Shown here piece by piece: positions 44,511 to 54,289 of a stretch of 64,000 nt of DNA. The translations under genes and the position numbers were made by a program. This DNA comes from Arthrobacter sp. CAN_C5 (GTDB lineage: Bacteria > Actinomycetota > Actinomycetes > Actinomycetales > Micrococcaceae). Positions within the stretch are counted from its first letter, which is position 1; each line of letters starts with the position of its first letter. The DNA lies in NCBI RefSeq assembly GCF_017875735.1, contig NZ_JAGGMZ010000001.1, positions 2,418,001 through 2,482,000 on the forward strand, read 5' to 3'. The notes under the pieces were generated by a model that was given only the letters and a program-made list of their open reading frames with translations, was not told the origin of the DNA and made no database searches.

Positions 44511-46254
44511 GAGATGTTCTCCCTCGTCTGTCGGTTCGTACCGGTCAGCATCTGGTCAGAGGTTGGGTTAGGAGTTCGTCGGGTGAGGAGCTCGTGGTAG
44601 CCCGCGACGGACGGCAACGGACGGGTGTCTGGTGGCAGAACGGCAATCACCGCTGCAGGATCGGCCAGTCTGCGTTGCGTGAGACTGATGACCTGCCGTT
44701 CACGCGCGGAAGGACGTACCGCGACGGTGCCCTCCAAACCGAGTTCATTGAGGCGATGACGGTCAGAAGTTCCGGGTTCCACCACCGCGGCTGCAGGTTG
44801 GAGGCGTTCGGCGGTGATTCGATCGGTGGCGACTCGGCGTGCTTCGACAGCGACTACATCAGCGGTGACAGCCCCGACCGTCAGGGCTGCTTTTATCCCG
44901 CTCACAACATCCTTGGTGATCATCGACCGGTGCAGCAGGAGCACGTTGATCAGCTCCCGAGTCGCTTGGGCATATCCGTCCGCGCGGCGGGCGGCTGCCC
45001 AGAACGCGTCATGCGCGGAGGTGAATGATCCTGAGGCGAGGGCCGTCGAGCCGGGAAACGCGCCGGGTTTGTGGTGGAGGACCTCGAGGTAGTGATCGAG
45101 GTCGACGCAGCTGCCATGCCGGGCAACGACCCGGGCATGCCTTGCAATCAAAGTCCGTCCATCAAAGACCAGGACCTCTGATGTTTGCAGGGACACGCGG
45201 ACGGTCCGTCCGATGAACCGGACCGGAACCGAGTACTTGATAATTCGAACCCGGATCAGCGATGACCGGTCCACCTCGGCACGAGGACCACGCCGGGGTC
45301 GAAGGCCTCGGTCGGTAACGGGTTCAGAAGGGTTCGTTCGTGCGCGAAGCCAGTCCCTATCGTAGTCAGTTTCCCGCTGATCCTATGTCTTTCGTCCTCC
45401 TCGTCCCAGACGATGATGCCCGCGTTAAGCTCCGCCAAGGACTCCACCACCGGCACGGGCGTGAGCCGGTTCCTGCGGAACCTACCAACCTCACCATCAA
45501 TACCGCCCTTCTCGTGCGCACCCTTGATTCCTGGCTGGCAGTAGAACGCGTCGAACCCGCAATGGGACCGGAAGAGGACCCACCGATCGTTCTCCACGCG
45601 GTCACGGGACGTCCCGAGGACCTGCTTCACGGCAGCCGTCAGATTGTCTTACCGGATATGACCGATGGGGACGCCGCCTATCCTGGTAAACGCCTCAAAA
45701 TGGCCTTCGAGGAACGCCTCCTGCCCCTGAGTCGAATAGACGCGGTGCACGGCTTTGCCGGAAAAGGACAGGCGGAATGCGAAGATATAGCACTTCGTGC
45801 GGACCCCAGCCAGGTCAACCCAGACCTCACCGAAGTCGACCTCGGCCTCCGCGCCGGGTGCGTGCTCCTGGGGGATGAACACATTCGCAGTGGACTTCCC
45901 ACCCTCGTGCTCGAGCTCGGGCCGCCGGCTCTTCACACAGTGACGGACTGTCGAATACGACCGATCTGCGCCATGCTCATCCACCAACCGATCATGGATG
46001 CGCTGAGCGGTATGACGTTGCCTCCGCGGTGCAGTCAGATCCTCCCGCAGCATCCCGTCACTGACCACCTTGAACCGGTCAAGCCTAGGAGCGTTCCTGA
46101 CCGGTGTCTTTCGTCGTGGAGGTTCCGCCGATGCCAAGGCCTGACGCACAGTCCTCCGCGCGACTCGATACTTCCTGGCCAAGGACCGTATCGAGTCACC
46201 GTTGACCCGGGTGTCCCTGCGAATCTGCTCGAATAACTCCACCTTCGACTCCAT
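44507..46254 (-). pseudogene. istA transposase of the outer element, inactivated
   Basis: The three open pieces 46254-45649, 45630-45256 and 45274-44507 together cover an IstA of ~580 residues. The first ends at TAA 45649-45651 in IGGVPIGHIR-stop-DNL, where family members have RYDNL (TAC to TAA). The second is in the same frame. The third is shifted, the break lying near 45274 between FDPGVVLVPR and DRSSLIRVRIIKYSVPVRF, consistent with loss of one base. The HTH, DDE-core and C-terminal motifs are otherwise recognisable. Confidence 0.88.
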
Positions 46255-46291
46255 CGCTGCCTTCCACCATCAGAAACACACTTCGATGAAT

Positions 46292-46409
46292 TCAACGGTG
46301 GGGTGGGCTCAAGTGAAACTGCGATTAGTCCACTGGCGAGTCGGATTGGGAAGGGTGGTGGGCTCAAGTCAGGCTGCGGAAGTGGCCTCCACTCAAGCTC
46401 CCATAGTCA
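46292..46409. repeat. 118-bp inverted terminal repeat, istA-proximal end
   Basis: Partner of 40457-40574. It holds GTGGGCTCAAGT twice (around 46312 and 46362) upstream of istA, and ends at CATAGTCA immediately before the TACCGTG target duplicate. Confidence 0.85.
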
Positions 46410-46604
46410 TACCGTGGCACCGGACGGCTGGAGGTCCGGAAGACTCTCATCACGGGAGCGGATTCAGGGATCGGCGCGGCAGCGGCGATCGCATTCGCCC
46501 GCGAAAACACCGACGTCGCGCTTCCCTACCTGCCTGAGGAGGAAGCCGACGCCGACGCCGACGCCGACGAGATTGTCCGCCTTACTAGTAAGTGCGTGAG
46601 GTGA
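46410..46604 (+). pseudogene. 3' fragment of the split SDR gene, itself truncated
   Basis: Starting in frame with the 5' fragment: [46 protein letters not shown], then an Asp-Ala run from GCCGAC repeats, [12 protein letters not shown] and TGA. It covers the cofactor Gly motif (TGADSGIG) but ends about 200 residues before the catalytic YxxxK region, so a second deletion removed the rest before the nrdF end at 46618. Confidence 0.85.
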
Positions 46605-46617
46605 GAAAGAAGAGAGA

Positions 46618-47601
<984 letters not shown>

Positions 47602-47682
47602 TCAATGGTGGGTTGGTTCTTAGTTAAAGCGTACGACGACGGGCGATGACCCGCCGTCGTACTGCTGTTCGGAAGCAGCTGG

Positions 47683-49860
47683 TTACAGCATGCAGCTAAC
47701 GCAACCGTCTACCTCGGTCCCTTCCAGCGCAAGCTGGCGGAGACGGATGTAGTAGATGGTCTTGATGCCCTTGCGCCAGGCGTAGATCTGCGCCTTGTTG
47801 ATGTCACGAGTGGTGGCGGTGTCCTTGAAGAACAACGTCAACGACAGACCCTGATCCACGTGCTGCGTGGCGGCAGCATAGGTGTCGATGATCTTTTCGA
47901 AACCCAGCTCGTATGCATCCTCGTAGTACTCGAGGTTGTCGTTCGTCAGGTAAGGAGCCGGGTAGTACACGCGGCCCAGCTTGCCTTCCTTCCGGATCTC
48001 GATCTTCGAGGCCACAGGGTGGATCGACGAGGTGGAGTTGTTGATGTAGCTGATCGAACCGGTCGGCGGCACAGCCTGCAGGTTCTGGTTGTAAATGCCG
48101 TGCTCCACGACCGAAGCCTTCAGTGCGCTCCAGTCTTCCTGGGTAGGAATGTGGATGTTCTTGAACAGCTCAGCGACCTTCTCGGTCTGGGGAACCCAGG
48201 CCTGGTCGGTGTACTTGTCGAAGAACTCGCCGGTGGCGTACTTCGACTTTTCGAAGCCACCAAACGTGGTGCCCGTCTGGATGGCCAGCAGGTTGGACGC
48301 CCGCACCGCGTGGTAAACCACTGAGTAGAAGTAGATGTTCGTGAAGTCCAGACCCTCTTCGGAGCCGTAGTGGACCCGCTCCCGAGCCAGGTAACCGTGC
48401 AGGTTCATCTGGCCCAGGCCGATCGCGTGGCTCTGGTCGTTACCACGGGCGATCGACGGCACTGAGGTGATGTTGGACATGTCGGACACAGCCGACAGCG
48501 ACCGGATGGCCGTTTCGATGGTCAGACCGAAGTCCGGCGAATCCATGGTCTTCGCGATGTTCAGCGAACCCAGGTTGCAGGAGATGTCCTTGCCGGTCTC
48601 GTCGTAGGACAGGTCATCGTGGTACGTGGTGGGCTGCGAAACCTGAAGGATCTCGGAGCACAGGTTACTCATGATGATCTTGCCGTCGATCGGGTTGGCC
48701 CGGTTCACCGTGTCCTCGAACATGATGTACGGGTAGCCGGACTCGAACTGGATTTCCGCCAGGGTCTGGAAAAAGTCGCGAGCCTTGATCTTGGTCTTCT
48801 TGATCCGGGCGTCGTCAACCATTTCGTAGTACTTCTCGGTGACCGAGACGTCGGAGAACGGCATCCCGTAGACCTTTTCGACGTCGTAGGGCGAGAACAG
48901 GTACATGTCCTCATCCTTCTTGGCCAGCTCGAAGGTGATGTCAGGGATGACGACGCCGAGCGAGAGGGTCTTGATCCGGATCTTTTCGTCTGCGTTCTCC
49001 CGCTTGGTGTCGAGGAAGCGGTAGATGTCCGGGTGGTGAGCATGCAGGTACACGGCACCGGCACCCTGGCGGGCACCGAGCTGGTTCGCGTAGGAGAAGC
49101 TGTCCTCAAGAAGCTTCATCACGGGGATGACGCCGGAGGACTGGTTCTCGATCTGCTTGATCGGCGCACCGACCTCGCGGATGTTGGTCAGCGCGAACGC
49201 CACACCGCCACCACGCTTGGAGAGCTGCAGCGCAGAGTTGATGGACCGGCCAATCGACTCCATGTTGTCTTCGATGCGGAGCAGGAAGCAGGAAACCAGT
49301 TCGCCACGCTGGCGCTTGCCGGCATTGAGGAAAGTGGGGGTGGCCGGCTGGAAGCGTCCCTCGATGATCTCGTCGACCATCTGGAGTGCCAACTGCTGGT
49401 CGCCGCGGGCCAGGTGGAGCGCCACCATGCAGACGCGATCCTCATAGCGCTCCAGGAAACGCTTGCCGTCGAACGTCTTCAGCGTGTACGAGGTGTAGAA
49501 CTTGAAGGCTCCGAGGAAGGTCTCGAACCGGAACTTCTTGTTGTAGGCGCGCTTGTAAAGGTCGCGGATGAAGTTCATTGAGTACTGATCGAGGGTTTCC
49601 CGCTCGTAGTACTCGTTCTTCACGAGGTAGTCGAGCTTCTCCTCGAGGTCATGGAAGAACACGGTGTTGTTGTTGACGTGCTGCAGGAAGTACTGGTGTG
49701 CAGCCTCGCGGTCGGCCTCGAACTGGATATCTCCGTTGGGGCCGTACAGGTTCAACATGGCGTTAAGCTCGTGATAGCCCATGCCATGAAAACGCTCTAG
49801 CGCAGGTGCGGGGGCGCCGCCTGCTCCCTTTGTCTCTGTCTCTGCAACAGTCATATCCAA
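47683..49860 (-). CDS. nrdE: Class Ib ribonucleotide reductase alpha subunit
   Basis: A 725-aa catalytic subunit. Visible motifs include [21 protein letters not shown] with an active-site Cys, NLCSEILQ with the radical-site Cys and Glu, and the C-terminal redox pair CVSC in DGCVSCML, reduced by NrdH. It lacks the N-terminal ATP cone of class Ia, as usual for NrdE. The start overlaps the nrdI end by 10 bases. Confidence 0.97.
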   Translation of the reverse strand: MDMTVAETETKGAGGAPAPALERFHGMGYHELNAMLNLYGPNGDIQFEADREAAHQYFLQHVNNNTVFFHDLEEKLDYLVKNEYYERETLDQYSMNFIRDLYKRAYNKKFRFETFLGAFKFYTSYTLKTFDGKRFLERYEDRVCMVALHLARGDQQLALQMVDEIIEGRFQPATPTFLNAGKRQRGELVSCFLLRIEDNMESIGRSINSALQLSKRGGGVAFALTNIREVGAPIKQIENQSSGVIPVMKLLEDSFSYANQLGARQGAGAVYLHAHHPDIYRFLDTKRENADEKIRIKTLSLGVVIPDITFELAKKDEDMYLFSPYDVEKVYGMPFSDVSVTEKYYEMVDDARIKKTKIKARDFFQTLAEIQFESGYPYIMFEDTVNRANPIDGKIIMSNLCSEILQVSQPTTYHDDLSYDETGKDISCNLGSLNIAKTMDSPDFGLTIETAIRSLSAVSDMSNITSVPSIARGNDQSHAIGLGQMNLHGYLARERVHYGSEEGLDFTNIYFYSVVYHAVRASNLLAIQTGTTFGGFEKSKYATGEFFDKYTDQAWVPQTEKVAELFKNIHIPTQEDWSALKASVVEHGIYNQNLQAVPPTGSISYINNSTSSIHPVASKIEIRKEGKLGRVYYPAPYLTNDNLEYYEDAYELGFEKIIDTYAAATQHVDQGLSLTLFFKDTATTRDINKAQIYAWRKGIKTIYYIRLRQLALEGTEVDGCVSCML

Positions 49861-50324
49861 AACGCTTCCAATCCTTGGGCTACTCGGTCAACGTCCTCGG
49901 ACGTTCCCATTAATTCAAATCTGTACAGAACGGGGATCCCGCACTTGGCCGCAATAATGTCCGCCGCCAGGCAGTAGGTTTCCCCGAAGTTGGTGTTTCC
50001 TGCGCCAATCACGCCGCGGATCAAGGATCGATTTCCCTCGTCGTTGAGGAACTTGATTACCTGCTTGGGTACGGCGCCCCGTCCGGAAATCCCGCCATAC
50101 GTCGGCAGGACCAGGACAAACGGCTGCTGTGCTCTAAGTGTTGGTTCCCGGGTCAGCAGCGGCATCCGCGCCGACGCTGTCCCCGTGGCCTCATCAAGTT
50201 TCTGGACGAACCGGTGCGTGTTATCCGAGGACGAGGAGAAGTAGATGAGCCGGGCATCGGTCACCCCGCCCGGCTCACTGTGAGCCGCTGCGGTGGGTGA
50301 CGTGTGCACTGCTGTGAGGGTCAT
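49851..50324 (-). CDS. nrdI: Flavodoxin-like NrdI, class Ib RNR activator
   Basis: A 157-aa flavodoxin-fold protein: [18 protein letters not shown] (FMN loop), [24 protein letters not shown] and [28 protein letters not shown]. NrdI supplies the oxidant for the Mn cofactor of NrdF. ATG 50324 is preferred; the frame is open to 50381, overlapping nrdH. The 27-base gap from nrdH and overlap with nrdE place it in the operon. Confidence 0.95.
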   Translation of the reverse strand: MTLTAVHTSPTAAAHSEPGGVTDARLIYFSSSSDNTHRFVQKLDEATGTASARMPLLTREPTLRAQQPFVLVLPTYGGISGRGAVPKQVIKFLNDEGNRSLIRGVIGAGNTNFGETYCLAADIIAAKCGIPVLYRFELMGTSEDVDRVAQGLEAFWI

Positions 50325-50349
50325 GATGAAGGACCCGCATCCTGTCGAA

Positions 50350-50604
50350 TCAGGCGACCGAGCTGACCGAGGCGTGGCCAAGCTCAGCCAGTTCGTTGAT
50401 CTTGTCCGGGCGGAAACCCGACCAGTGATCCTGCTCGGTGATGACTACCGGAGCCTGCATGTAGCCCAGTGCGCGGACACGCTCCAGAGCTGCTGGATCC
50501 TGCGAGATATCCACGCTCTGGTAGGTGATGCCCTTCTTGTCCAAGGCCCGGTACGTGGCGTTGCACTGTACGCATGCTGGCTTGGTATAAACCGTGACGG
50601 TCAT
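50350..50604 (-). CDS. nrdH: Glutaredoxin-like NrdH
   Basis: An 84-aa thioredoxin-system glutaredoxin: [21 protein letters not shown] with the CVQC active site, and [19 protein letters not shown] with the cis-proline and the conserved WSGFRPD segment of NrdH. It reduces NrdE. ATG 50604 follows GGGGAGAGGGA. It is the first gene of nrdHIEF; an NrdR-like box lies about 140 bases upstream. Confidence 0.96.
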   Translation of the reverse strand: MTVTVYTKPACVQCNATYRALDKKGITYQSVDISQDPAALERVRALGYMQAPVVITEQDHWSGFRPDKINELAELGHASVSSVA

Positions 50605-50967
50605 AGTCCCTCTCCCCTTGTAATTCTTGGCTTGTCATCGACGCGTATTCAGGAACTGGCGGGCTGTGAACGAGGGACTTTCCGGAGGTTCTCCGGGGTG
50701 TGTCGCTTGTGCCCGCCATGCCAGCGGTTCGATATCTAAATACTACATCTAGTGCAAACCTCTGGGTGCGACCCCAAGATGATGTATTACAAGTATGTCA
50801 TTCATCGGCTGGTTCGTCCACAGATAATCCACAATCGGAGCTCTCCGAAATGCGCGGAAACCCGCTGATCCATGGCCGTCATCCACACCCCTGTGGAGTA
50901 CTTGCGCACAGGCAAAATACTTCTGTGTCGTGGTTTGTCGGCGTGTCGTCTATGCGCCGGAAGTTAA
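50605..50967. promoter_or_regulatory. nrd operon control region with NrdR-like and DnaA-box-like sites
   Basis: This gap between nrdH and the CFA-synthase gene holds no gene. ACTACATCTAGTGC (50742-50755) resembles the NrdR box ACACWATATATWGTGT. Further out are three near DnaA boxes with one mismatch to TTGTCCACA or TTATCCACA: TCGTCCACA (50814-50822), TAATCCACA (50825-50833) and TCATCCACA (50879-50887); the first two are 11 bases apart. The second NrdR box expected about 31 bases away is poor. Confidence 0.5.
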
Positions 50968-52242
50968 CTACCCCAGTGGCTTCTGCGACAGGATCTGGTC
51001 CACACCCATGCGACCGTCGCGGAAGGTCATCGACGCACCCACCAGGTAGAGCCGCCAGACACGGGCAACTTCCTCGCCCATCATTTCGACTGCCTGATCC
51101 CAGTTCGCCTCGAACCGGTCGTGCCAGGCATCGATGGTGTGGACATAGTGCTCCCGCATGGCTTCAACGCCGCGGATCTCGAACCCGGCGTTCTCGATCA
51201 GGTTGATAGTGTCCCCCACCGACCGCATGTGCATGTCGGGCGCAATGAAGGACTCGATGAACGGGCCACCACCAGGGTTCTTGCCGTGCCGTGACATTTG
51301 CTGGATCAGCACCTTACCGCCGGGCCGCACATTGCGGAACAGCGTTGAGGTGTAGGTTCCGTAGTTCTCCTCGCCGACGTGTTCCCCCATTTCGAGGGAC
51401 GCCACCGCGTCGTAGGGTCCGTCGCTGACCTCGCGGTAGTCCTGGAGCCGGATTTCCACCCGGTCCTGCAGCCCGCGCTCGGCAATCCGCTGATCGATAA
51501 ACGCCTTCTGCTCTTTGGAGATGGTGACCCCGGTGACCTTCGCCCCAAAATGTTCGGCAGCGAACAGGCTCAGCGAGCCCCAGCCGCAGCCGACGTCGAG
51601 GAAGCGCTGCCCGGGCATCGTGTCGAGACCGATTTTGCGGCAGACCTGATCCAGCTTGTCCCGCTGGGCATCCTCGAGCGTGTAGTCAGGATCGTCGGAC
51701 AGCCAGTAGCCGCAGGAGTAGGCCATGTGGTCGTCGAGGATCAGCTCGTAGAAACTGTTGGACAGATCGTAGTGGTGGCTGATGGCCTCCCGGTCGCGCA
51801 GCAGGCTGTGCAGCCTGCCCTTGATCTTCGCCTGCGACGCCGGCGCCGGCAGCGGAGGTCCGAAGACTCCCAGTTCGCGGGCCAGCTTCGTCAGCTGCAG
51901 CACCAGCGACGGGGTCAGCTTCGGCATGGTGAGATCCCGTGACGCCACCACATTCCAGAGATGGGTGAGGGCGTCGTCAAGCGACCCGGGCACATCGACC
52001 TCCCCGGTCACATACGCCTGCGCGGCACCCAACTCCCCCGGGCTCCACAACAGCCGGCGCAACGCATTGGCGCTGTTGATCTGGACTTCGGGCTGACCAA
52101 TTGGTCCGGCCGTGCTGCCGTCCCAGGCGCGGAGATGCACCGGCAGTTCGCCGCCCACTATCGGGTCGAGGATCCGCGCGATCCTGCCGGCGATGTCCTG
52201 ATCGATGCTGGCGGTGTGTCGTGTGGTTTCGGACTGAGTCAA
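50968..52242 (-). CDS. Cyclopropane-fatty-acyl-phospholipid synthase family methyltransferase (distal copy)
   Basis: A 424-aa protein with the CFA-synthase layout: an N-terminal lipid-binding part (residues ~1-130), HHYDLSNSFYELILDDHMAYSCGYW, SAM motif FLDVGCGWGSLSLFAAEHFG, and EMGEHVGEENYGTYT. It acts on unsaturated acyl chains of membrane lipids using SAM. The start is TTG 52242 with CAGGAG 8 bases before, just after the neighbour's stop at 52260; an ATG further up would overlap that gene extensively. It is last in the four-gene operon. Confidence 0.87.
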   Translation of the reverse strand: MTQSETTRHTASIDQDIAGRIARILDPIVGGELPVHLRAWDGSTAGPIGQPEVQINSANALRRLLWSPGELGAAQAYVTGEVDVPGSLDDALTHLWNVVASRDLTMPKLTPSLVLQLTKLARELGVFGPPLPAPASQAKIKGRLHSLLRDREAISHHYDLSNSFYELILDDHMAYSCGYWLSDDPDYTLEDAQRDKLDQVCRKIGLDTMPGQRFLDVGCGWGSLSLFAAEHFGAKVTGVTISKEQKAFIDQRIAERGLQDRVEIRLQDYREVSDGPYDAVASLEMGEHVGEENYGTYTSTLFRNVRPGGKVLIQQMSRHGKNPGGGPFIESFIAPDMHMRSVGDTINLIENAGFEIRGVEAMREHYVHTIDAWHDRFEANWDQAVEMMGEEVARVWRLYLVGASMTFRDGRMGVDQILSQKPLG

Positions 52243-52259
52243 GGGAATGCTCCTGATGG

Positions 52260-53537
52260 TTACGGCCGGCGGTCGAAGATGAGCTGTTGCACGTCGAGGT
52301 AGCCGGACTGGAAGCCGGCCCGCGAGTAGCACAGGTAGAAGCGCCACATCCGCTGGAAGACGTCGTCGAAGCCGAGGGCCGCGACGTCGTCGGCGTGCGC
52401 AAGGAAACGTTCCTCCCACAGCCTGAGGGTTTGCGCGTAGTGGTCGCCCATTGAAAGCCGCTCACGCACCCTCAGGCTCGTATAGCGGTCGGTGATGTCC
52501 TCGATCGCCCGGACCGAGGGGATGAAGCCGCCCGGGAAAATGTACTTGTGGATCCAGGTGTACGACCGGCGGGTCACCATCATTCGCTCGTGCGGCATGG
52601 TGATCGCCTGAATGGCTACCCGGCCGTCAGGAGCGAGCAGCCGGTCGATGGTCTGGAAGTACACGCCCCAGTACTCGTAGCCCACCGCCTCGATCATTTC
52701 CACCGACACAATCGCGTCGTACTGGCCCTCGACGGCGCGGTAATCCTTCAGCTCGATGGTGACCAGGTGGGACAACCCTGCCTCTGCAACGCGCTGCTCA
52801 GCCAGTTCCTTCTGCTCGCTCGACAGGGTCACCGAGACCACTGTGGCCCCGCGGCGGGCGGCACGGATGGCCAGCTCGCCCCAGCCCGTGCCGATCTCCA
52901 GCACCCTGGTTCCCTCGCCGACGTCGGCCTGGTCCAGCAGCCGGTCAACCTTGCGCTGCTGGGCTTCCGGAAGGTCGTCCCACCGCGCATCCAGCAGTTG
53001 TGGCCCATTGGCGTCGAACAGGGCGCTGGAGTAGGACATGGTGTCGTCCAGGAACAGGTTGAACAGGTCGTTGGACAGGTCGTAGTGCCGGGAGATGTTG
53101 GACCGGGTATTGACCTTGGTGTTGCGCTCCTTGCGGGGCGGTTTGGGCAGGTACAGCCCGCGCAGCTTCTGCAGCGGGACCGGCACCAGATGGGCGGCCT
53201 GCGCCGCGAACACCTGCATCACTTCGGTGAGGTCCGACGCCGTCCAGTCCTGCGCCATGTAGGCCTCGCCCAGCCCGATCAGCCCGTTGTCGCCCAGCCG
53301 CGCGAAGAAATCAGCTGGGCGGTGGATCCGCATCTCGGGGCGGGGTCCCCCGCCGGGTGCACCCAGGACCGTCCCGTCGTCGTACAGGACCCGCAACTGC
53401 AACCGGTTCACGGCTGCGGTGAAGATCTTCTCAGCGAGCGCCGCGGCAACCTTGTTCCGGGGGCCCGACGGAACAAGGGCGATACCGGGCCAGTACTGAG
53501 GATCTACGTCTTCCTCGGAACGAACAAGGGTACTCAT
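52260..53537 (-). CDS. Cyclopropane-fatty-acyl-phospholipid synthase family methyltransferase (proximal copy)
   Basis: A 425-aa paralogue. Key stretches are RHYDLSNDLFNLFLDDTMSYSSALF, the SAM motif VLEIGTGWGELAIRAARRGA and SVEMIEAVGYEYWGVYFQTIDRLL, then ITMPHERMMVTRRSYTWIHKYIFPGG. It overlaps the DUF1365 gene by 4 bases. This subtype normally occurs with DUF1365 and FAD amine-oxidase genes; the product may be a methylated or cyclopropane acyl chain, exact reaction unknown. Confidence 0.9.
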   Translation of the reverse strand: MSTLVRSEEDVDPQYWPGIALVPSGPRNKVAAALAEKIFTAAVNRLQLRVLYDDGTVLGAPGGGPRPEMRIHRPADFFARLGDNGLIGLGEAYMAQDWTASDLTEVMQVFAAQAAHLVPVPLQKLRGLYLPKPPRKERNTKVNTRSNISRHYDLSNDLFNLFLDDTMSYSSALFDANGPQLLDARWDDLPEAQQRKVDRLLDQADVGEGTRVLEIGTGWGELAIRAARRGATVVSVTLSSEQKELAEQRVAEAGLSHLVTIELKDYRAVEGQYDAIVSVEMIEAVGYEYWGVYFQTIDRLLAPDGRVAIQAITMPHERMMVTRRSYTWIHKYIFPGGFIPSVRAIEDITDRYTSLRVRERLSMGDHYAQTLRLWEERFLAHADDVAALGFDDVFQRMWRFYLCYSRAGFQSGYLDVQQLIFDRRP

Positions 53538-54289
53538 CGAACTGCCTCCTGCGAATCATGGTGTGGCCTGGTGCGGACGGGCAACCGGCGCATCCAGAGT
53601 TTAACTCCCTGCCACCTGATCTGCGCAGCCGCGCGCAGGGGTGCAACCGGGATGGCGGTGATCATGCGGACAACGTTGCCGGTCGTGGCTGGCAGGCGGT
53701 GGCCCGCCATCGTTGCGATAAAGGGGGATTGACCATCCCGGTGCAGGGTAATTGCGATGGTGAGCCGTTCAGCCGGTTCCGGGACACGCATCTCGTAACT
53801 GCCCGAGACGTCGTTAAACGGCGACACATAGAACGCCTTCTCGGTGACAGCGCGGCCCACCAGGTCCGGATCCAGCAGGTAGCAGTGCCGCTCCCCGTAG
53901 GTGTTGTGCACCTCGGCGATCACCGCGGCCAGTGTCCCGTCGGTGCGGTGGCACCAGAACAGGCTCAGGGGGTTGAACACGTGCCCGAGCACCCGGCCGC
54001 TGGTCAGCATGGTGACGGTTCCGCCGTCGTCGTCGATACCCTGGGTCGCCAGATAGGTGGCGACGTTGGACCGGATCGAGCGCTCCGGGTCCCCCAGATG
54101 GTCGGCGGCGGAGAACACCGCGAACGGCCGCAGCCACCTTGGGAGCTGTGGGAGGTCATCCAGGTTCACGAACCAGCTGTAGCTGCGGTAGGTGAACTCA
54201 TTGTGTAGCGGCGACCGGCGCACATGCCGGATCGTCGTCGGGTACAGGGCGGACGGGCTTGGGTCCGCGGGGTAGGAAGCAGGGCTCAT
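53534..54289 (-). CDS. DUF1365 family protein
   Basis: A 251-aa protein: TIRHVRRSPLHNEFTYRSYSWFVNLDDLP, VTMLTSGRVLGHVFNPLSLFWCHR, VIAEVHNTYGERHCYLL and KAFYVSPFNDVSGSYEMRV, all DUF1365 landmarks. The domain has no proven activity, but it is nearly always beside a FAD-dependent amine-oxidase-like gene and a CFA-synthase-like gene. Overlaps of 4 bases on each side show a tight operon. Confidence 0.92.
   Translation of the reverse strand: MSPASYPADPSPSALYPTTIRHVRRSPLHNEFTYRSYSWFVNLDDLPQLPRWLRPFAVFSAADHLGDPERSIRSNVATYLATQGIDDDGGTVTMLTSGRVLGHVFNPLSLFWCHRTDGTLAAVIAEVHNTYGERHCYLLDPDLVGRAVTEKAFYVSPFNDVSGSYEMRVPEPAERLTIAITLHRDGQSPFIATMAGHRLPATTGNVVRMITAIPVAPLRAAAQIRWQGVKLWMRRLPVRTRPHHDSQEAVR

Larger units (their letters stand above)
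40457..46409. mobile_element. IS21-like element with passenger gene, interrupted by a second IS21
   Basis: A 5953-bp unit (about 3.43 kb without the nested element). Both termini begin TGA and form 118-bp imperfect inverted repeats; each holds two copies of a CTTGAGCCCAC-type motif, as expected for the multiple transposase sites of IS21. A 7-bp direct repeat TACCGTG flanks it. Contents on the minus strand are a decayed istA and an intact istB; on the plus strand a 137-codon passenger gene, split by the IS21 element at 40854-43369. It disrupts an SDR gene. Confidence 0.85.

Noticed and set aside
40457-46409. Composite transposon formed by two flanking IS copies
   Set aside because: There is only one outer istA/istB set and terminal repeats, not two IS copies at the borders; the 7-bp duplication marks a single element.
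52548-53732. 394-codon plus-strand frame across the CFA-synthase gene
   Set aside because: Antisense shadow of the methyltransferase at 52260-53537 with its clear SAM motif.
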